Source of the DNA: PALSA-612 sp963773055
GTDB taxonomy: Bacteria; Actinomycetota; Thermoleophilia; Gaiellales; Gaiellaceae
Reading direction: 5' to 3'
DNA length: 64,000 nt
Assembly: GCA_963773055.1 (NCBI GenBank)
Contig: CAVYZL010000006.1
Coordinates: 62,001-126,000 of the forward strand
Shown: piece after piece, positions 1 to 7,372 of the stretch
Layout of the letters: each line of letters opens with the position of its first letter
Numbering within the stretch: position 1 is the stretch's first letter
Program-made: the position numbers and the translations under genes
Notes under the pieces: model-generated
Database searches by the model: none
Told to the model about the DNA's origin: nothing
Seen by the model: only the letters and a program-made list of their open reading frames with translations

Positions 1-1
1 G

Positions 2-46
2 GACGTCGTCGAGGAGCCCGAGCGGGCCGAGGCGCTGAGCGGCTAG
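2..46 (+). CDS. C-terminal end of an unidentified protein (partial)
   Basis: The first bases read as 14 codons ending in DVVEEPERAEALSG and a TAG stop. Its stop overlaps the stop of the convergent cNMP-binding gene by three bases, the tight packing seen elsewhere here. Too little is present to name a family. Confidence 0.4.
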   Translation, partial: DVVEEPERAEALSG

Positions 47-471
47 GAGTCGACCTGCCCGTCGAGCTCGCGCGTTGCGAGCCGAACGTATCCCGCCAGG
101 ATCGTCGCAAGGTTCCACGCAACGGTGGCGTTCGTCTCGGCGATCGGGCGAAACTCCCACGCCGAGAGGCCCCAGCACTTGAGCTCTGTCTCTGCGGTGA
201 CCGTCGCCGACCGCGTGCCGTCGTCGACGAGCGCGACCTCGCCGAAGGACGAGCCCGGTCCAAGCGTGCCGATCTCGAGGTCTCCGTGCTTGGCCTTCGC
301 GGTGCCGGACTCGACAACGAAGAAGCCAATGCCCTGCGAGCCCTCCAGGGCGATCGTCGTGCCGGCGACGAATGTCCGCTCCTTGAACGATTTTGCGATC
401 GAGTCGAGCGCTTTCGGCTCGACGTTGTGGAACAACTTGACCTGCCTGAGGAGATCGGTGGGAGCGCTCAT
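43..471 (-). CDS. Cyclic nucleotide-binding domain protein (CRP-like sensor domain only)
   Basis: This 142-residue protein is a single cyclic nucleotide-binding domain. The beta-roll runs from about residue 13 to 110 and carries a phosphate-binding cassette with FGE at 76-78 and RSA at 87-89, the residues that contact cAMP/cGMP phosphate in CRP-type domains. There is no helix-turn-helix after it, so it cannot be a classical CRP regulator; it may act through a partner protein. The ATG at 471 has TAGAAT six bases upstream, so the transcript is probably leaderless. The ligand is unknown. A class III cyclase domain protein is encoded at 8483-9811, but any link is speculative. Confidence 0.8.
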   Translation of the reverse strand: MSAPTDLLRQVKLFHNVEPKALDSIAKSFKERTFVAGTTIALEGSQGIGFFVVESGTAKAKHGDLEIGTLGPGSSFGEVALVDDGTRSATVTAETELKCWGLSAWEFRPIAETNATVAWNLATILAGYVRLATRELDGQVDS

Positions 472-477
472 GGTTGG

Positions 478-483
478 ATTCTA
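478..483 (-). promoter_or_regulatory. -10 element of the cNMP-binding gene (leaderless)
   Basis: TAGAAT on the minus strand, six bases before the ATG at 471; the expected transcription start is the first base of the start codon. Confidence 0.6.
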
Positions 484-696
484 TGCAGAAGGCTTGGCGG
501 CCTGCACGCGTTTGGCCAGCTCTTCCACCTTGCCCTCGGCCGCCTCGAGACGCGCGCGGCAGATCGCGTAGAGCGCTTCGCCACGCTCCCAGAGCGCGAT
601 CGCCTCATCGACGTCGACGTTGCCAGACTCGAGACGCTCGATGATCGTGCGCAGCTCGCGCTCGGCAGCCTCGAACGAGAGCTCCTCCGCGCTCAC
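481..696 (-). CDS. xseB: Exodeoxyribonuclease VII small subunit
   Basis: A 71-residue protein with the XseB pattern: SFEAAERELRTIIERLESG near the start, then an acidic helix (DEAIALWERGEALY). Several copies bind one XseA to form exonuclease VII, which degrades single-stranded DNA from both ends during repair. Length is normal for the family. Its ATG overlaps the xseA stop (ATGA, 693-696), giving the usual xseA-xseB order with translational coupling. Confidence 0.93.
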   Translation of the reverse strand: MSAEELSFEAAERELRTIIERLESGNVDVDEAIALWERGEALYAICRARLEAAEGKVEELAKRVQAAKPSA

Positions 697-1850
697 GGCG
701 TCACCTCCTCGACCCGTGCCGCGAACGATCCCTGCGAGAGCTCGACGTCGACCCGGTCTCGAGCGGCGAGCGTGCCGGCTCGTCGCACGACGTCATCCTG
801 CGAGCGCACGATCGCGTAGCCGCGGGCGAGCGTCGCGCGCGGCGAGAGCGTCCGGAGGCTGCGGTCGAGCTCCTCCAGTCGAGCACGCCGCCGCTCGACA
901 AGCAGCCGCCCGCCCCTCCGAAGGCGGTCGGCGTCCCGTTCGAGGAGCTCGTGCCGGCGTCCGACGACCAGCCGTACGCCGCGCTGGATCGATCCGCGCG
1001 CCCGGTCGAGCGCCGCGATCAACTCGTCGAGGTCTGGAACGACGAGCCGTGCCGCCGCCGTCGGCGTCGCAGCGCGTACGTCGGCGGCGAGATCGCAAAG
1101 GGGTGTGTCCTGCTCATGGCCGATCGCGGAGACCACGGGCGCCGGGCTCGCTGCAACGGCACGCACGAGCCGCTCGTCGCTGAACGGGAGCAGATCCTCG
1201 AAGCTGCCACCGCCACGGCTGAGGATGATCACGTCGACGCCGGGCTCCGCGCCGACGGTACGGAGAGCGTCGATGACGGAGACTGCGGCGCGCGGTCCCT
1301 GGACGAGCGTCTCGGCGACGAGCAGGCGCGCGGGCGGGAAGCGGGCGGTCACAGCCGTGATCACGTCCCGCTTCGCGGCCGCGTCGTTTCCGGTGACGAG
1401 GCCGATCCGGCGTGGGAGGCGGGGGAGTGGCCGCTTGCGCTCCGCGGCGAACAAGCCCTCGGCGGCGAGCTTCCGCTTCAGCCGCTCGAGCGCCGCCAGA
1501 TGATCGCCCTGGCCGAAGCGCTCGAGCGTCAGTGCCTTCAGCCGAAACTCGCCGGTCCGCTGCCAGAGCTCTGCGCGGCCGTAGACGTGCACGCGTTCGC
1601 CGTTTTCGAGCCCGAGGTCGAGCGCATCGAACGGCCCACGGGCCATGGCCGCCTGGATGCAGTCGGGGCCGGTGATGTCGCGGAGCGTGAAGAACACCTG
1701 CTGCCAGCGGTCCTGACGGCGAAGCTCCGAGATCTCGCCTTCCACCCACACCGACGGCAGTCGTTCGAGATACCCCGCCACGCCGCGCACGAACGCCGAA
1801 ACGGGATAGACGGACCGGTCGCCGTAGTCGATCGCCTCGACCTTCGCCAC
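693..1850 (-). CDS. xseA: Exodeoxyribonuclease VII large subunit
   Basis: Catalytic subunit of exonuclease VII, 385 residues. An N-terminal OB-fold (about 10-110, including the conserved VWVEGEISELRR) is followed by the nuclease domain with RIGLVTGNDAAAKRDV and the signature IILSRGGGSFEDLLPFSDERLVRA at about 205-230, then a helical region and the C-terminal LARGYAIV strand. It is shorter than E. coli XseA (about 456 aa), mostly in the coiled-coil part, as is common in actinobacteria. The GTG at 1850 has TACCAT six bases upstream, which supports this start. Confidence 0.93.
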   Translation of the reverse strand: MAKVEAIDYGDRSVYPVSAFVRGVAGYLERLPSVWVEGEISELRRQDRWQQVFFTLRDITGPDCIQAAMARGPFDALDLGLENGERVHVYGRAELWQRTGEFRLKALTLERFGQGDHLAALERLKRKLAAEGLFAAERKRPLPRLPRRIGLVTGNDAAAKRDVITAVTARFPPARLLVAETLVQGPRAAVSVIDALRTVGAEPGVDVIILSRGGGSFEDLLPFSDERLVRAVAASPAPVVSAIGHEQDTPLCDLAADVRAATPTAAARLVVPDLDELIAALDRARGSIQRGVRLVVGRRHELLERDADRLRRGGRLLVERRRARLEELDRSLRTLSPRATLARGYAIVRSQDDVVRRAGTLAARDRVDVELSQGSFAARVEEVTP

Positions 1851-1856
1851 AGCGCG

Positions 1857-1862
1857 ATGGTA
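1857..1862 (-). promoter_or_regulatory. -10 element of xseA (leaderless)
   Basis: TACCAT on the minus strand ends six bases before the xseA GTG start. Confidence 0.55.
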
Positions 1863-1887
1863 CGCGCCGCTCGGCGTCGCTATTGCG

Positions 1888-2082
1888 TCAGAGGAGTATT
1901 TCCGTCGCCAGCTCGGGCTGGCAGCCGGCTTGAACGAGCTCGACGGCCTGGTGGAGATCGGCCTGCGAGTGGGCGAGGCGCTCGGCGAGCGGGAGCGGAT
2001 AGCCCGCCTCGATCAGCACGTGCAGGCGCCAGCTCTCGACCTTCAATCGTTCGCTGTAATCGGTCTCGATCGTCTGGGTCAT
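1888..2082 (-). CDS. Small conserved protein of unknown function
   Basis: A 64-residue soluble helical protein with the core WRLHVLIEAGYPLPLAERLA, then DLHQAVELVQAGC and a terminal ATEILL. I recall similar small proteins in other actinobacteria but no known function. I chose the ATG at 2082, where the upstream GTGAGTGAG can serve as a ribosome binding site. An in-frame ATG at 2157 would add 25 residues with no family-like content. The 75 bases between the two possible starts can form a hairpin (GTTCGT pairing with ACGAAC, 2101-2122). Confidence 0.6.
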   Translation of the reverse strand: MTQTIETDYSERLKVESWRLHVLIEAGYPLPLAERLAHSQADLHQAVELVQAGCQPELATEILL

Positions 2083-2207
2083 CTCACTCACGCGTTCCCG
2101 GTTCGTGCTGACAAAGACGAACCCTTCTGGGGGAAGTTGGAAACGATTACGGAACATTTACGAACGGCAACGGGCGCCCGGGCGCGTCCTGCCGGCGGCG
2201 CGCGACT

Positions 2208-3071
2208 CTATGACTCGCCGTCCGACGAGCTCTGCCGCGAAGCGACTTCCTGGAACACCCTCGGGCTTTCGCGCGCGAACGCCTCGACTGCCCGGTCGAG
2301 CTCGCGCGAAAGGCGACGCGCGGCCTCTTCCCGCGCCGCCCGGACGGCGGCGTCGAATTCGACCGTCGCGGTCTCGACGATGCGGTTCGCCTCGCGTTCG
2401 AGCGACCGCGCGAGACGTTCCGCCTGGCGTCGTTCGACGTCTGCAAAGCTCGCAGCGAGTCTCTGGGCTGCGTCGGCTTCCTCGCGATCGATCTGCTCAC
2501 GGAGCTCCCGCTCACGTCTTCGCAGGCGCTCGCCGACCTCGTGCAGCGCGCGTCGGCGCTCAGCCGCCATCTGCTCGAGCTCTGCCGTGGCGGTCTGCAC
2601 CGCTTCGGACGCACTGTGCTGGATCTCGTCGCGAAGGCGCGCGACGGCGATTCGCTGGTCGTCCGCCTCGGACCGGAACGCGTCGGCTTCCTGCGAGAGA
2701 GAGCGCTCGAGCTGCGCGAGCCGCTCCTTCTGCCTGGCCTCCAGCTGTGTCACCTGGGCTTCGACCTGACCGGTTGTCCGTTCGAGGTCCTGCGTCCACG
2801 CCGTGAGCCGGTCCTCCACGCGCTTCTGTACCTGTACGAGGCGCATCGAGTACTCCGCGGCAGCGTCGCGCTCGCGCTCGGCGAACTCGCCCCGGCGCTC
2901 CTCCGCGAGCCGCCGTGCCTCCTCCGCGAGCGCAGCGGTCAGCTCGGATCTCGCCACGGCCAGCTGCCGCTTTAGCTCTGCCGTCCGCTCCTGGTATTCG
3001 TCGTCGAGGAGGCTCGCCAGCCGTGCTCGCTCTTCCTCGAGAGCCGTGTCCGATCGCGAGCGCCGCAGCAC
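2208..3071 (-). CDS. Long coiled-coil protein, function unknown
   Basis: 287 residues, almost entirely charged heptad-type helix from about residue 10 to 265, rich in E, R, A and Q, with no membrane segment or signal peptide. Fragments such as LEEERARLASLLDDEYQERT and EQIDREEADAAQRLAAS are typical of structural or scaffold coiled coils. No enzymatic motif is visible. The GTG at 3071 is supported by TACGAT six bases upstream. It is a separate single-gene unit; its partner is unknown. A second long coiled-coil protein lies at 52395-53648. Confidence 0.7.
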   Translation of the reverse strand: MLRRSRSDTALEEERARLASLLDDEYQERTAELKRQLAVARSELTAALAEEARRLAEERRGEFAERERDAAAEYSMRLVQVQKRVEDRLTAWTQDLERTTGQVEAQVTQLEARQKERLAQLERSLSQEADAFRSEADDQRIAVARLRDEIQHSASEAVQTATAELEQMAAERRRALHEVGERLRRRERELREQIDREEADAAQRLAASFADVERRQAERLARSLEREANRIVETATVEFDAAVRAAREEAARRLSRELDRAVEAFARESPRVFQEVASRQSSSDGES

Positions 3072-3077
3072 GGCTCC

Positions 3078-3083
3078 ATCGTA
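3078..3083 (-). promoter_or_regulatory. -10 element of the coiled-coil gene (leaderless)
   Basis: TACGAT on the minus strand, six bases before the GTG at 3071. Confidence 0.55.
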
Positions 3084-3084
3084 G

Positions 3085-3813
3085 TCAGACCCGGGAGAGC
3101 ACGAGCGCGACCGAGATCGCTATCGTCGCCACGGTCATCGCGCGCAGGGCGAGCTCCGAGGGCTGCGTCAAGAGCTCACGGGTGATCGGAAGCTCGCGCG
3201 AGTCGGCGAGCTCGAACGTGCCCGAGACGTGGCGCACCTCCCGGCGCAGCCGGCGTACCGGTGTCGAGAGGCGCCGTTGTGCGTAGCTCAGGGAAGCGGC
3301 GAAGATCGCCGCAGCTGCCGCGGCCCAGGAGAGCCGCTCGGCGGCGGCCAGGTACGCCGCGAGCACGGGAAGCGCGCCCCAGCCGACCGCGAACCAGGCG
3401 TCGCCATGGAACACCCCGCCGAAGAGCTCGAGGTTGTAGGCGATGACGATGAAGCCGCCGAAGCCAACGAAGGCGAGCAGCCACGGAGTCCAGGCGAGCG
3501 CCGCGAGGATGCCGATCCCGATCGCGCCGGCTACGGACGCCGCCGCGAGGCCCCAGAGGACCGCCGCGGGAATCTGGGTCGCGAGCGGCCGGCCCTGCAG
3601 CTCGTCGAGCGCGTGCGCGCCGATCCCGAGCGCGAGGAAGAACGCCACGAGCGCGATGACGAGCCTGTTGGGGAGCCACGCCGGAGCCAGGGCGGCGCCG
3701 ATCACGACGTAGCTCAGATGCCAGAGCGTGTACGGGACGTGCAACAGCGTGACGTAGTCGCGCCAACCGCCCGCGGGGAGGGCATAGAACGCCGGCCGAG
3801 GCCCGTCCTTCAC
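3085..3813 (-). CDS. Polytopic membrane protein, possibly UbiA-like
   Basis: A 242-residue protein with about seven hydrophobic segments between residues 15 and 185 and one at the C-terminus. The GTG at 3813 overlaps the methyltransferase stop (GTGA), which is why I reject longer in-frame starts inside that gene. The segment LGIGAHALDELQGRPL resembles the Asp-rich and GRP region of UbiA prenyltransferases, and cotranscription with a UbiE-like methyltransferase would fit quinone chemistry, but a full pair of UbiA Asp motifs is not obvious. The family assignment is therefore tentative. Confidence 0.65.
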   Translation of the reverse strand: MKDGPRPAFYALPAGGWRDYVTLLHVPYTLWHLSYVVIGAALAPAWLPNRLVIALVAFFLALGIGAHALDELQGRPLATQIPAAVLWGLAAASVAGAIGIGILAALAWTPWLLAFVGFGGFIVIAYNLELFGGVFHGDAWFAVGWGALPVLAAYLAAAERLSWAAAAAAIFAASLSYAQRRLSTPVRRLRREVRHVSGTFELADSRELPITRELLTQPSELALRAMTVATIAISVALVLSRV

Positions 3814-4514
3814 GCCCGGCGGCCCCAGACGACGACACCGGCGCCGAGCGTGAGGCGCCGGACACGGATGTTCGCGATCCCCGCCTCTTCCCACCACGCG
3901 AGCTGCGCTTCCAGCGGGTAGCGCTCCCAGAACGATTCGATGCTCGTGCCGAGGAAGCGGCCGACGTCCTCCCACCCGCGCCGGAGCGCGCGTCCGGCGA
4001 GCGGCAGGCCGACACCGACGTACGCGTCCCACACGACCCGGACGGCAGTGTTCTCCGGCACGCCGAACTCGAGGCTGGCGACCGTGCCGCCGGGCTTCAC
4101 GACGCGGGCGAGCTCGCGCAGCGTCGCGGCCGGATCGTCGACGTAGCGAAGGAGGTAGGTGAACGTCAGGCCGTCGAAGGAGGCGTCGTCGAACGGGAGC
4201 GACTGCGCGTCTCCCTGCACGAGCTCCACCCCAGGCGGAAGCGTCCGCTGCGCCTCTTCGAGCATCGCCGCGCTCTGGTCGAGGCCGACGACGCGACAGC
4301 TGCGGCGGCGAAGGAGCTCGCGCGCTACGGCGCCGGTGCCGGTTGCGACGTCGAGCACCGTGTCTCCGGGGCTAACAGCGACCCTGTCGACGAGGAATCG
4401 CCGCCAGCGTGGATCCTCCCCGAACGAGAGCAGCCGCCCGACGCGCTCGTAGGTCGGGCCGAGCGGCTCGAAGAGCGCAAGCGCGTGGCGCTGCCGCTCG
4501 GAGTCCACGACCAC
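3810..4514 (-). CDS. Class I SAM-dependent methyltransferase, UbiE/MenG-like
   Basis: 234 residues with a standard Rossmann methyltransferase fold. Motif I is VLDVATGTGAVARELL at about 53-68, the acidic residue ending beta 2 is in VVGLDQS, then GDAQSLPFDDASFDGLTFTYLLRYVDDP and LARVVKPGGTVASLEFGVP. The last two are close to UbiE/MenG demethylmenaquinone methyltransferases. It may methylate a quinone precursor. It is the first gene of a two-gene operon with the membrane protein at 3085-3813. The GTG start at 4514 lies six bases from TAGACT. Confidence 0.8.
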   Translation of the reverse strand: MVVDSERQRHALALFEPLGPTYERVGRLLSFGEDPRWRRFLVDRVAVSPGDTVLDVATGTGAVARELLRRRSCRVVGLDQSAAMLEEAQRTLPPGVELVQGDAQSLPFDDASFDGLTFTYLLRYVDDPAATLRELARVVKPGGTVASLEFGVPENTAVRVVWDAYVGVGLPLAGRALRRGWEDVGRFLGTSIESFWERYPLEAQLAWWEEAGIANIRVRRLTLGAGVVVWGRRA

Positions 4515-4520
4515 GGCTCG

Positions 4521-4530
4521 AGTCTAAGCT
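4521..4530. promoter_or_regulatory. Overlapping divergent -10 elements
   Basis: Within 22 bases between two divergent GTG starts, TAGACT on the minus strand (4521-4526) and TAAGCT on the plus strand (4525-4530) share two bases. Each is exactly six bases from its start codon. Confidence 0.6.
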
Positions 4531-4536
4531 CCTCCC

Positions 4537-5091
4537 GTGTCCCTCGGCGACGAGCTCGAGCAGATCGCCGATGTGGCGCGCGAGCACGCGGGCGATGGGG
4601 AGGAGCTCGCTGTCGTGATCCCTGCCGAGCCCGCCGTCGGGACACGTGTGTACCTCTGCGCGTTCTCGGCCGACGCGGATCGCCGGAGCTGGATCGGGCT
4701 CGACGCGTCGGGCAGCGTGATCTCGGATCGGGCGCTCATTCACGACACCGTGACGATCGCCGCCCTCTGCGAGCTCGCGGAGGAGAGCGCGGCCGGCGGC
4801 GACGTCGACGGCCTCGAGGCGCGGCTCACGGAGCTTGCTGAGACGGAGGGTGTCGAGCTGGTAGCGGACGCGCAGGCGGCGCTCGGCGAGCTGCGCGCGA
4901 TCCTCGTGGCGCCTCCACGCGTTGCCTCGCCGGTCTACCTCGACCGCATCGGGCTCGCCACGCGCCGCTTCGAGCAGGAGCTCGGTGAGGTCGGTTCCTC
5001 GCCGTTCGCCGAGGCGATGAAGCAGGGAGCGACCGCGGTCGAGGGGCTCGCGGCCGAGGTCGAAGGGAGCTACAAGGTCCCTCTCGGCTGA
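4537..5091 (+). CDS. Protein of unknown function (184 aa)
   Basis: A soluble, acidic protein I cannot place in a family. The N-terminal third (EELAVVIPAEPAVGTRVYLCAF, then DRRSWIGLDASG) looks like beta strands of a small alpha/beta domain; the rest (LCELAEESAAGGDVDGLEARLTEL onward) is helical. No catalytic motif, signal peptide or membrane segment is seen. The GTG start is fixed by TAAGCT six bases upstream. The next gene (5115-5414) has its own promoter. Confidence 0.65.
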   Translation: MSLGDELEQIADVAREHAGDGEELAVVIPAEPAVGTRVYLCAFSADADRRSWIGLDASGSVISDRALIHDTVTIAALCELAEESAAGGDVDGLEARLTELAETEGVELVADAQAALGELRAILVAPPRVASPVYLDRIGLATRRFEQELGEVGSSPFAEAMKQGATAVEGLAAEVEGSYKVPLG

Positions 5092-5102
5092 TCGCCGGCG
5101 GA

Positions 5103-5108
5103 TACTCT
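5103..5108 (+). promoter_or_regulatory. -10 element of the 5115-5414 gene (leaderless)
   Basis: TACTCT six bases before the ATG at 5115. Confidence 0.55.
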
Positions 5109-5114
5109 GCCAGC

Positions 5115-5414
5115 ATGGAAGAAGGCGGCTTCAGCTTCCCGTTCGGCGGTGATCCCGAGGATCTCCTGCGCGGTCTCCGCGAGTTCGCGGAGCAGCAGGC
5201 GGAGTCGGTGGCGGACGCCCAGCGCGAGCAGTTCGCGACGTTGACGCTCAATACCGCCGTCGACCTGACGGCGGCGGCGCTCCGCCGCGTCGATCCGACC
5301 GGATCCATCGACGAGCAGGCGATCGCCCTTCGCGACGCGATGCGGGTGCTCTTCCCCGAGGCGGTGGCGCTCGTCTCGGCCGCTCGCCAGGGCTTCATGC
5401 GCGAAAGCGGCTAG
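5115..5414 (+). CDS. Small helical protein of unknown function (99 aa)
   Basis: Begins with a glycine/phenylalanine-rich stretch (MEEGGFSFPFGGDPEDLL) followed by amphipathic helices (REFAEQQAESVADAQREQF). It has no membrane segment or known motif. Own leaderless promoter. Its stop overlaps that of the convergent enoyl reductase gene at 5411-5414. Confidence 0.6.
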   Translation: MEEGGFSFPFGGDPEDLLRGLREFAEQQAESVADAQREQFATLTLNTAVDLTAAALRRVDPTGSIDEQAIALRDAMRVLFPEAVALVSAARQGFMRESG

Positions 5415-6154
5415 GCCAACAGCGAGAAGCCGCCGTCGACGACGACGATCTGGCCTCGGATCATCTCCGCCCCGGGTGAGCAGAGGAAGGACACGGCGGC
5501 GGCGACGTCCTCTGGCGTAACGAGCTTGCCCGCCGGCGTTCGCGCGACCGACCACGAGAGCATCTGCTCGCGGTTCGGGAACGCCTCGAGCGCGTCGGTC
5601 TCGACGACGCCCGCGGACACGGCGTTGACGCGAATGCCGCGCGGCGCGAGCTCGACCGCGAGGTAGCGGACGATCGCCTCGAGAGCCGCCTTCGAGGCGC
5701 CGACGAGGACGTAGTTGTCGAGAACGCGCTCCGATCCGAGGCTCGAGAGCGCGACGATCGAGCTGCCTTCCGGCATTGCCGGCGCGGCCACCCGCGCAAG
5801 CGCGATGAGGGCGCGGGCGTTCGCGCTCATCGTCCAGTCGAAGTGCTTGTCCTCCGTCTCGAGCGCCGGTCGCGCGACGCCCGTGGCGGCATTGTGGACG
5901 AGAACGTCTAGCGGTCCCAGAGCTGCCACCTGGTCGGCGACCTTCGTGGACGAGACGTTGCCGCGGACGAGCGTCACTCGTGTGCCGAGCTCTTCGATCT
6001 CGGCCGCCGTTTCTTCGGCTGCTCTGTCGTTCCGGAGATAGCCGATCGCCACCTTCGCCGCGCCATCCTTCGCGAAGCGGGTGGCGATCGCGCGGCCGAT
6101 GCCGCGCGAGCCTCCGGTGACGAGGACGGACTTGCCCTCGAAGGGCTGGGTCAT
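5411..6154 (-). CDS. Enoyl-[acyl-carrier-protein] reductase III-like SDR (FabL type)
   Basis: A 247-residue short-chain dehydrogenase. The cofactor loop TGGSRGIGRAIA is at 13-24. Several stretches match B. subtilis FabL closely: NAATGVARP, the HFDWTMSANARALI segment, GASKAALEAIVRYLAVEL, ETDALEAFPNRE, TPAGKLVTPEDV and the terminal AEMIRGQIVVVDGG. The catalytic spacing is Y-x6-K (YVLVGASK), as in FabL, rather than the Y-x3-K of ordinary SDRs. It would reduce the enoyl-ACP in the last step of fatty acid elongation. The ATG at 6154 overlaps the stop of the small upstream gene (ATGA), so longer in-frame starts are rejected. Confidence 0.82.
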   Translation of the reverse strand: MTQPFEGKSVLVTGGSRGIGRAIATRFAKDGAAKVAIGYLRNDRAAEETAAEIEELGTRVTLVRGNVSSTKVADQVAALGPLDVLVHNAATGVARPALETEDKHFDWTMSANARALIALARVAAPAMPEGSSIVALSSLGSERVLDNYVLVGASKAALEAIVRYLAVELAPRGIRVNAVSAGVVETDALEAFPNREQMLSWSVARTPAGKLVTPEDVAAAVSFLCSPGAEMIRGQIVVVDGGFSLLA

Positions 6155-6430
6155 CGCCGCTTCGGAAGCGGCGCGGAAGCCGGCGCGGAAGAGGGAATCT
6201 CCGGCCAGCCGATTCGGCTCCTCGGCTCGGGCTCGCCCTCCGCCGCCTTCGAAGACGCGTGCCCCAGGCGGTCGAGGAGCGCCATCTGCTCCTCGCCGTA
6301 GCGCCGTGTCGGGTGATCGGCGGGCAAATCCTCGACCAGCTCGAGGACGCGCGCGCGCAAGCTGGTAGGCGAAATGCGGCGTCGCCGCGCCGACGAGGCG
6401 GTCGATCTCCTGCACCGTCGCGTCGGCCAC
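6151..6430 (-). pseudogene. Small gene upstream of the FabL-like gene, broken by a +1 frameshift
   Basis: Two minus-strand frames join into one roughly 92-residue protein: a GTG at 6430 begins VADATVQEIDRLVGAATPHFAYQL, and reading continues one frame over as RARVLELVEDLPADHPTRRYGEEQMALLDRLG. The switch falls at the CTTGCGCG run near 6359, where dropping one base (CTTG to CTG) restores the frame. The restored stop overlaps the next ATG (ATGA), and TAGGCT lies seven bases before the GTG, so both ends look like a real gene. The family is unknown. A sequence error is as likely as true decay. Confidence 0.6.
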
Positions 6431-6437
6431 GGGGGCA

Positions 6438-6443
6438 AGCCTA
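6438..6443 (-). promoter_or_regulatory. -10 element of the small gene and FabL-like operon
   Basis: TAGGCT on the minus strand, seven bases before the GTG at 6430, back to back with the transporter promoter at 6453-6458. Confidence 0.55.
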
Positions 6444-6452
6444 GTAGACGGA

Positions 6453-6458
6453 TAGGGT
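6453..6458 (+). promoter_or_regulatory. -10 element of the DMT transporter gene (leaderless)
   Basis: TAGGGT six bases before the ATG at 6465. Confidence 0.55.
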
Positions 6459-6464
6459 CGAAGC

Positions 6465-7363
6465 ATGCGGCGGCGGTTCAGCTCGACGGACGGCCTGCTG
6501 CTGCTCACCGTCGTCATCTGGTCGCTGAACATCACCGTCACGAAGTACATCCTCACGCACGGCCTGCAGCCGCTCGCGTACAGCGCCGTGCGCTTCGGGA
6601 TCGCGACGAGCGATCTTCGCCGGGATCACGTACGTCCTGGAACGGTCTTTTCGGATCGGCGGGCGGCGCCAGCTCATGACCGTGGGTATCGCCGCCGCAG
6701 TGCTGCTCCTCAACCAGGTCTGCCTCGTCTACTCGCTGCGCCTCGCCAACGCGACGACGGTCGCGCTGATCCTCGGGACGATGCCGATCTTCACTGGGCT
6801 GTTCTCGTCGCTCACGGGGATCGAGCATCCGACGCGCCGCTTCTGGCTCGCCGCCGCAGTGTCGTTCGGCGGGGTCACGCTCGTCGCCGTCGGCGCAGGG
6901 AGCTCGTTCACCGGGGAGCTCGGCGGCGTCCTCGTCGCGATGGGCATGTCGGCAACCTGGGCCGCCTACTCGGTTGCGATTGCGCCCCTCATGCGCGAGT
7001 ACTCGCCTTACCGCATCTCGACGGCTGTTCTCGTGCTGATGTGGCTTCCGCTCGTGCTGCTCGCGAGCAAGCAGCTGTCGAACCAGGAATGGGATCTCGA
7101 CTGGCTCGTGTGGGCGGGCCTCGCATTTGCGATCGTCGGACCGCTCGTGCTTGACGAACGTCCTCTGGTTCACGGCCGTGCACCGCGTCGGCCCGGGGCG
7201 GGCGACGCTGTTCTCGAACCTTCAGCCGTTTCTCGGCGCGCTGTTCGCCGTCGTGCTGCTCTCGGAGCCGCTCACTGCCTCGGAGATCTTCGGCGGCGCA
7301 TTGATCGCCACCGCGATCTTCATCGCCGGCCCGCGGTCCACTCCTCCCGCGACCGCGGAGTAA
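6465..7363 (+). pseudogene. EamA/DMT-family transporter, interrupted by two +1 frameshifts
   Basis: Read through three frames, this is a complete ten-helix drug/metabolite transporter of about 298 residues. Part 1 (6465-6608) has TDGLLLLTVVIWSLNITVTK. Part 2 (6610-7150) has LILGTMPIFTGLFSSLTG, the end of the first EamA repeat, and most of the second. Part 3 ends with FSNLQPFLGALFAVVLLSEP, the classic last EamA motif. Removing the A at 6609 and one T at 7151-7152 restores a single frame. It probably exports a small metabolite; the substrate cannot be told. Its TAA stop forms part of the next gene's -10 hexamer. Confidence 0.75.
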
Positions 7364-7366
7364 GAT
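7361..7366 (+). promoter_or_regulatory. -10 element of hpd, built on the upstream stop codon
   Basis: TAAGAT six bases before the GTG at 7373; its first three bases are the transporter stop codon. Confidence 0.5.
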
Positions 7367-7372
7367 CAGTTC

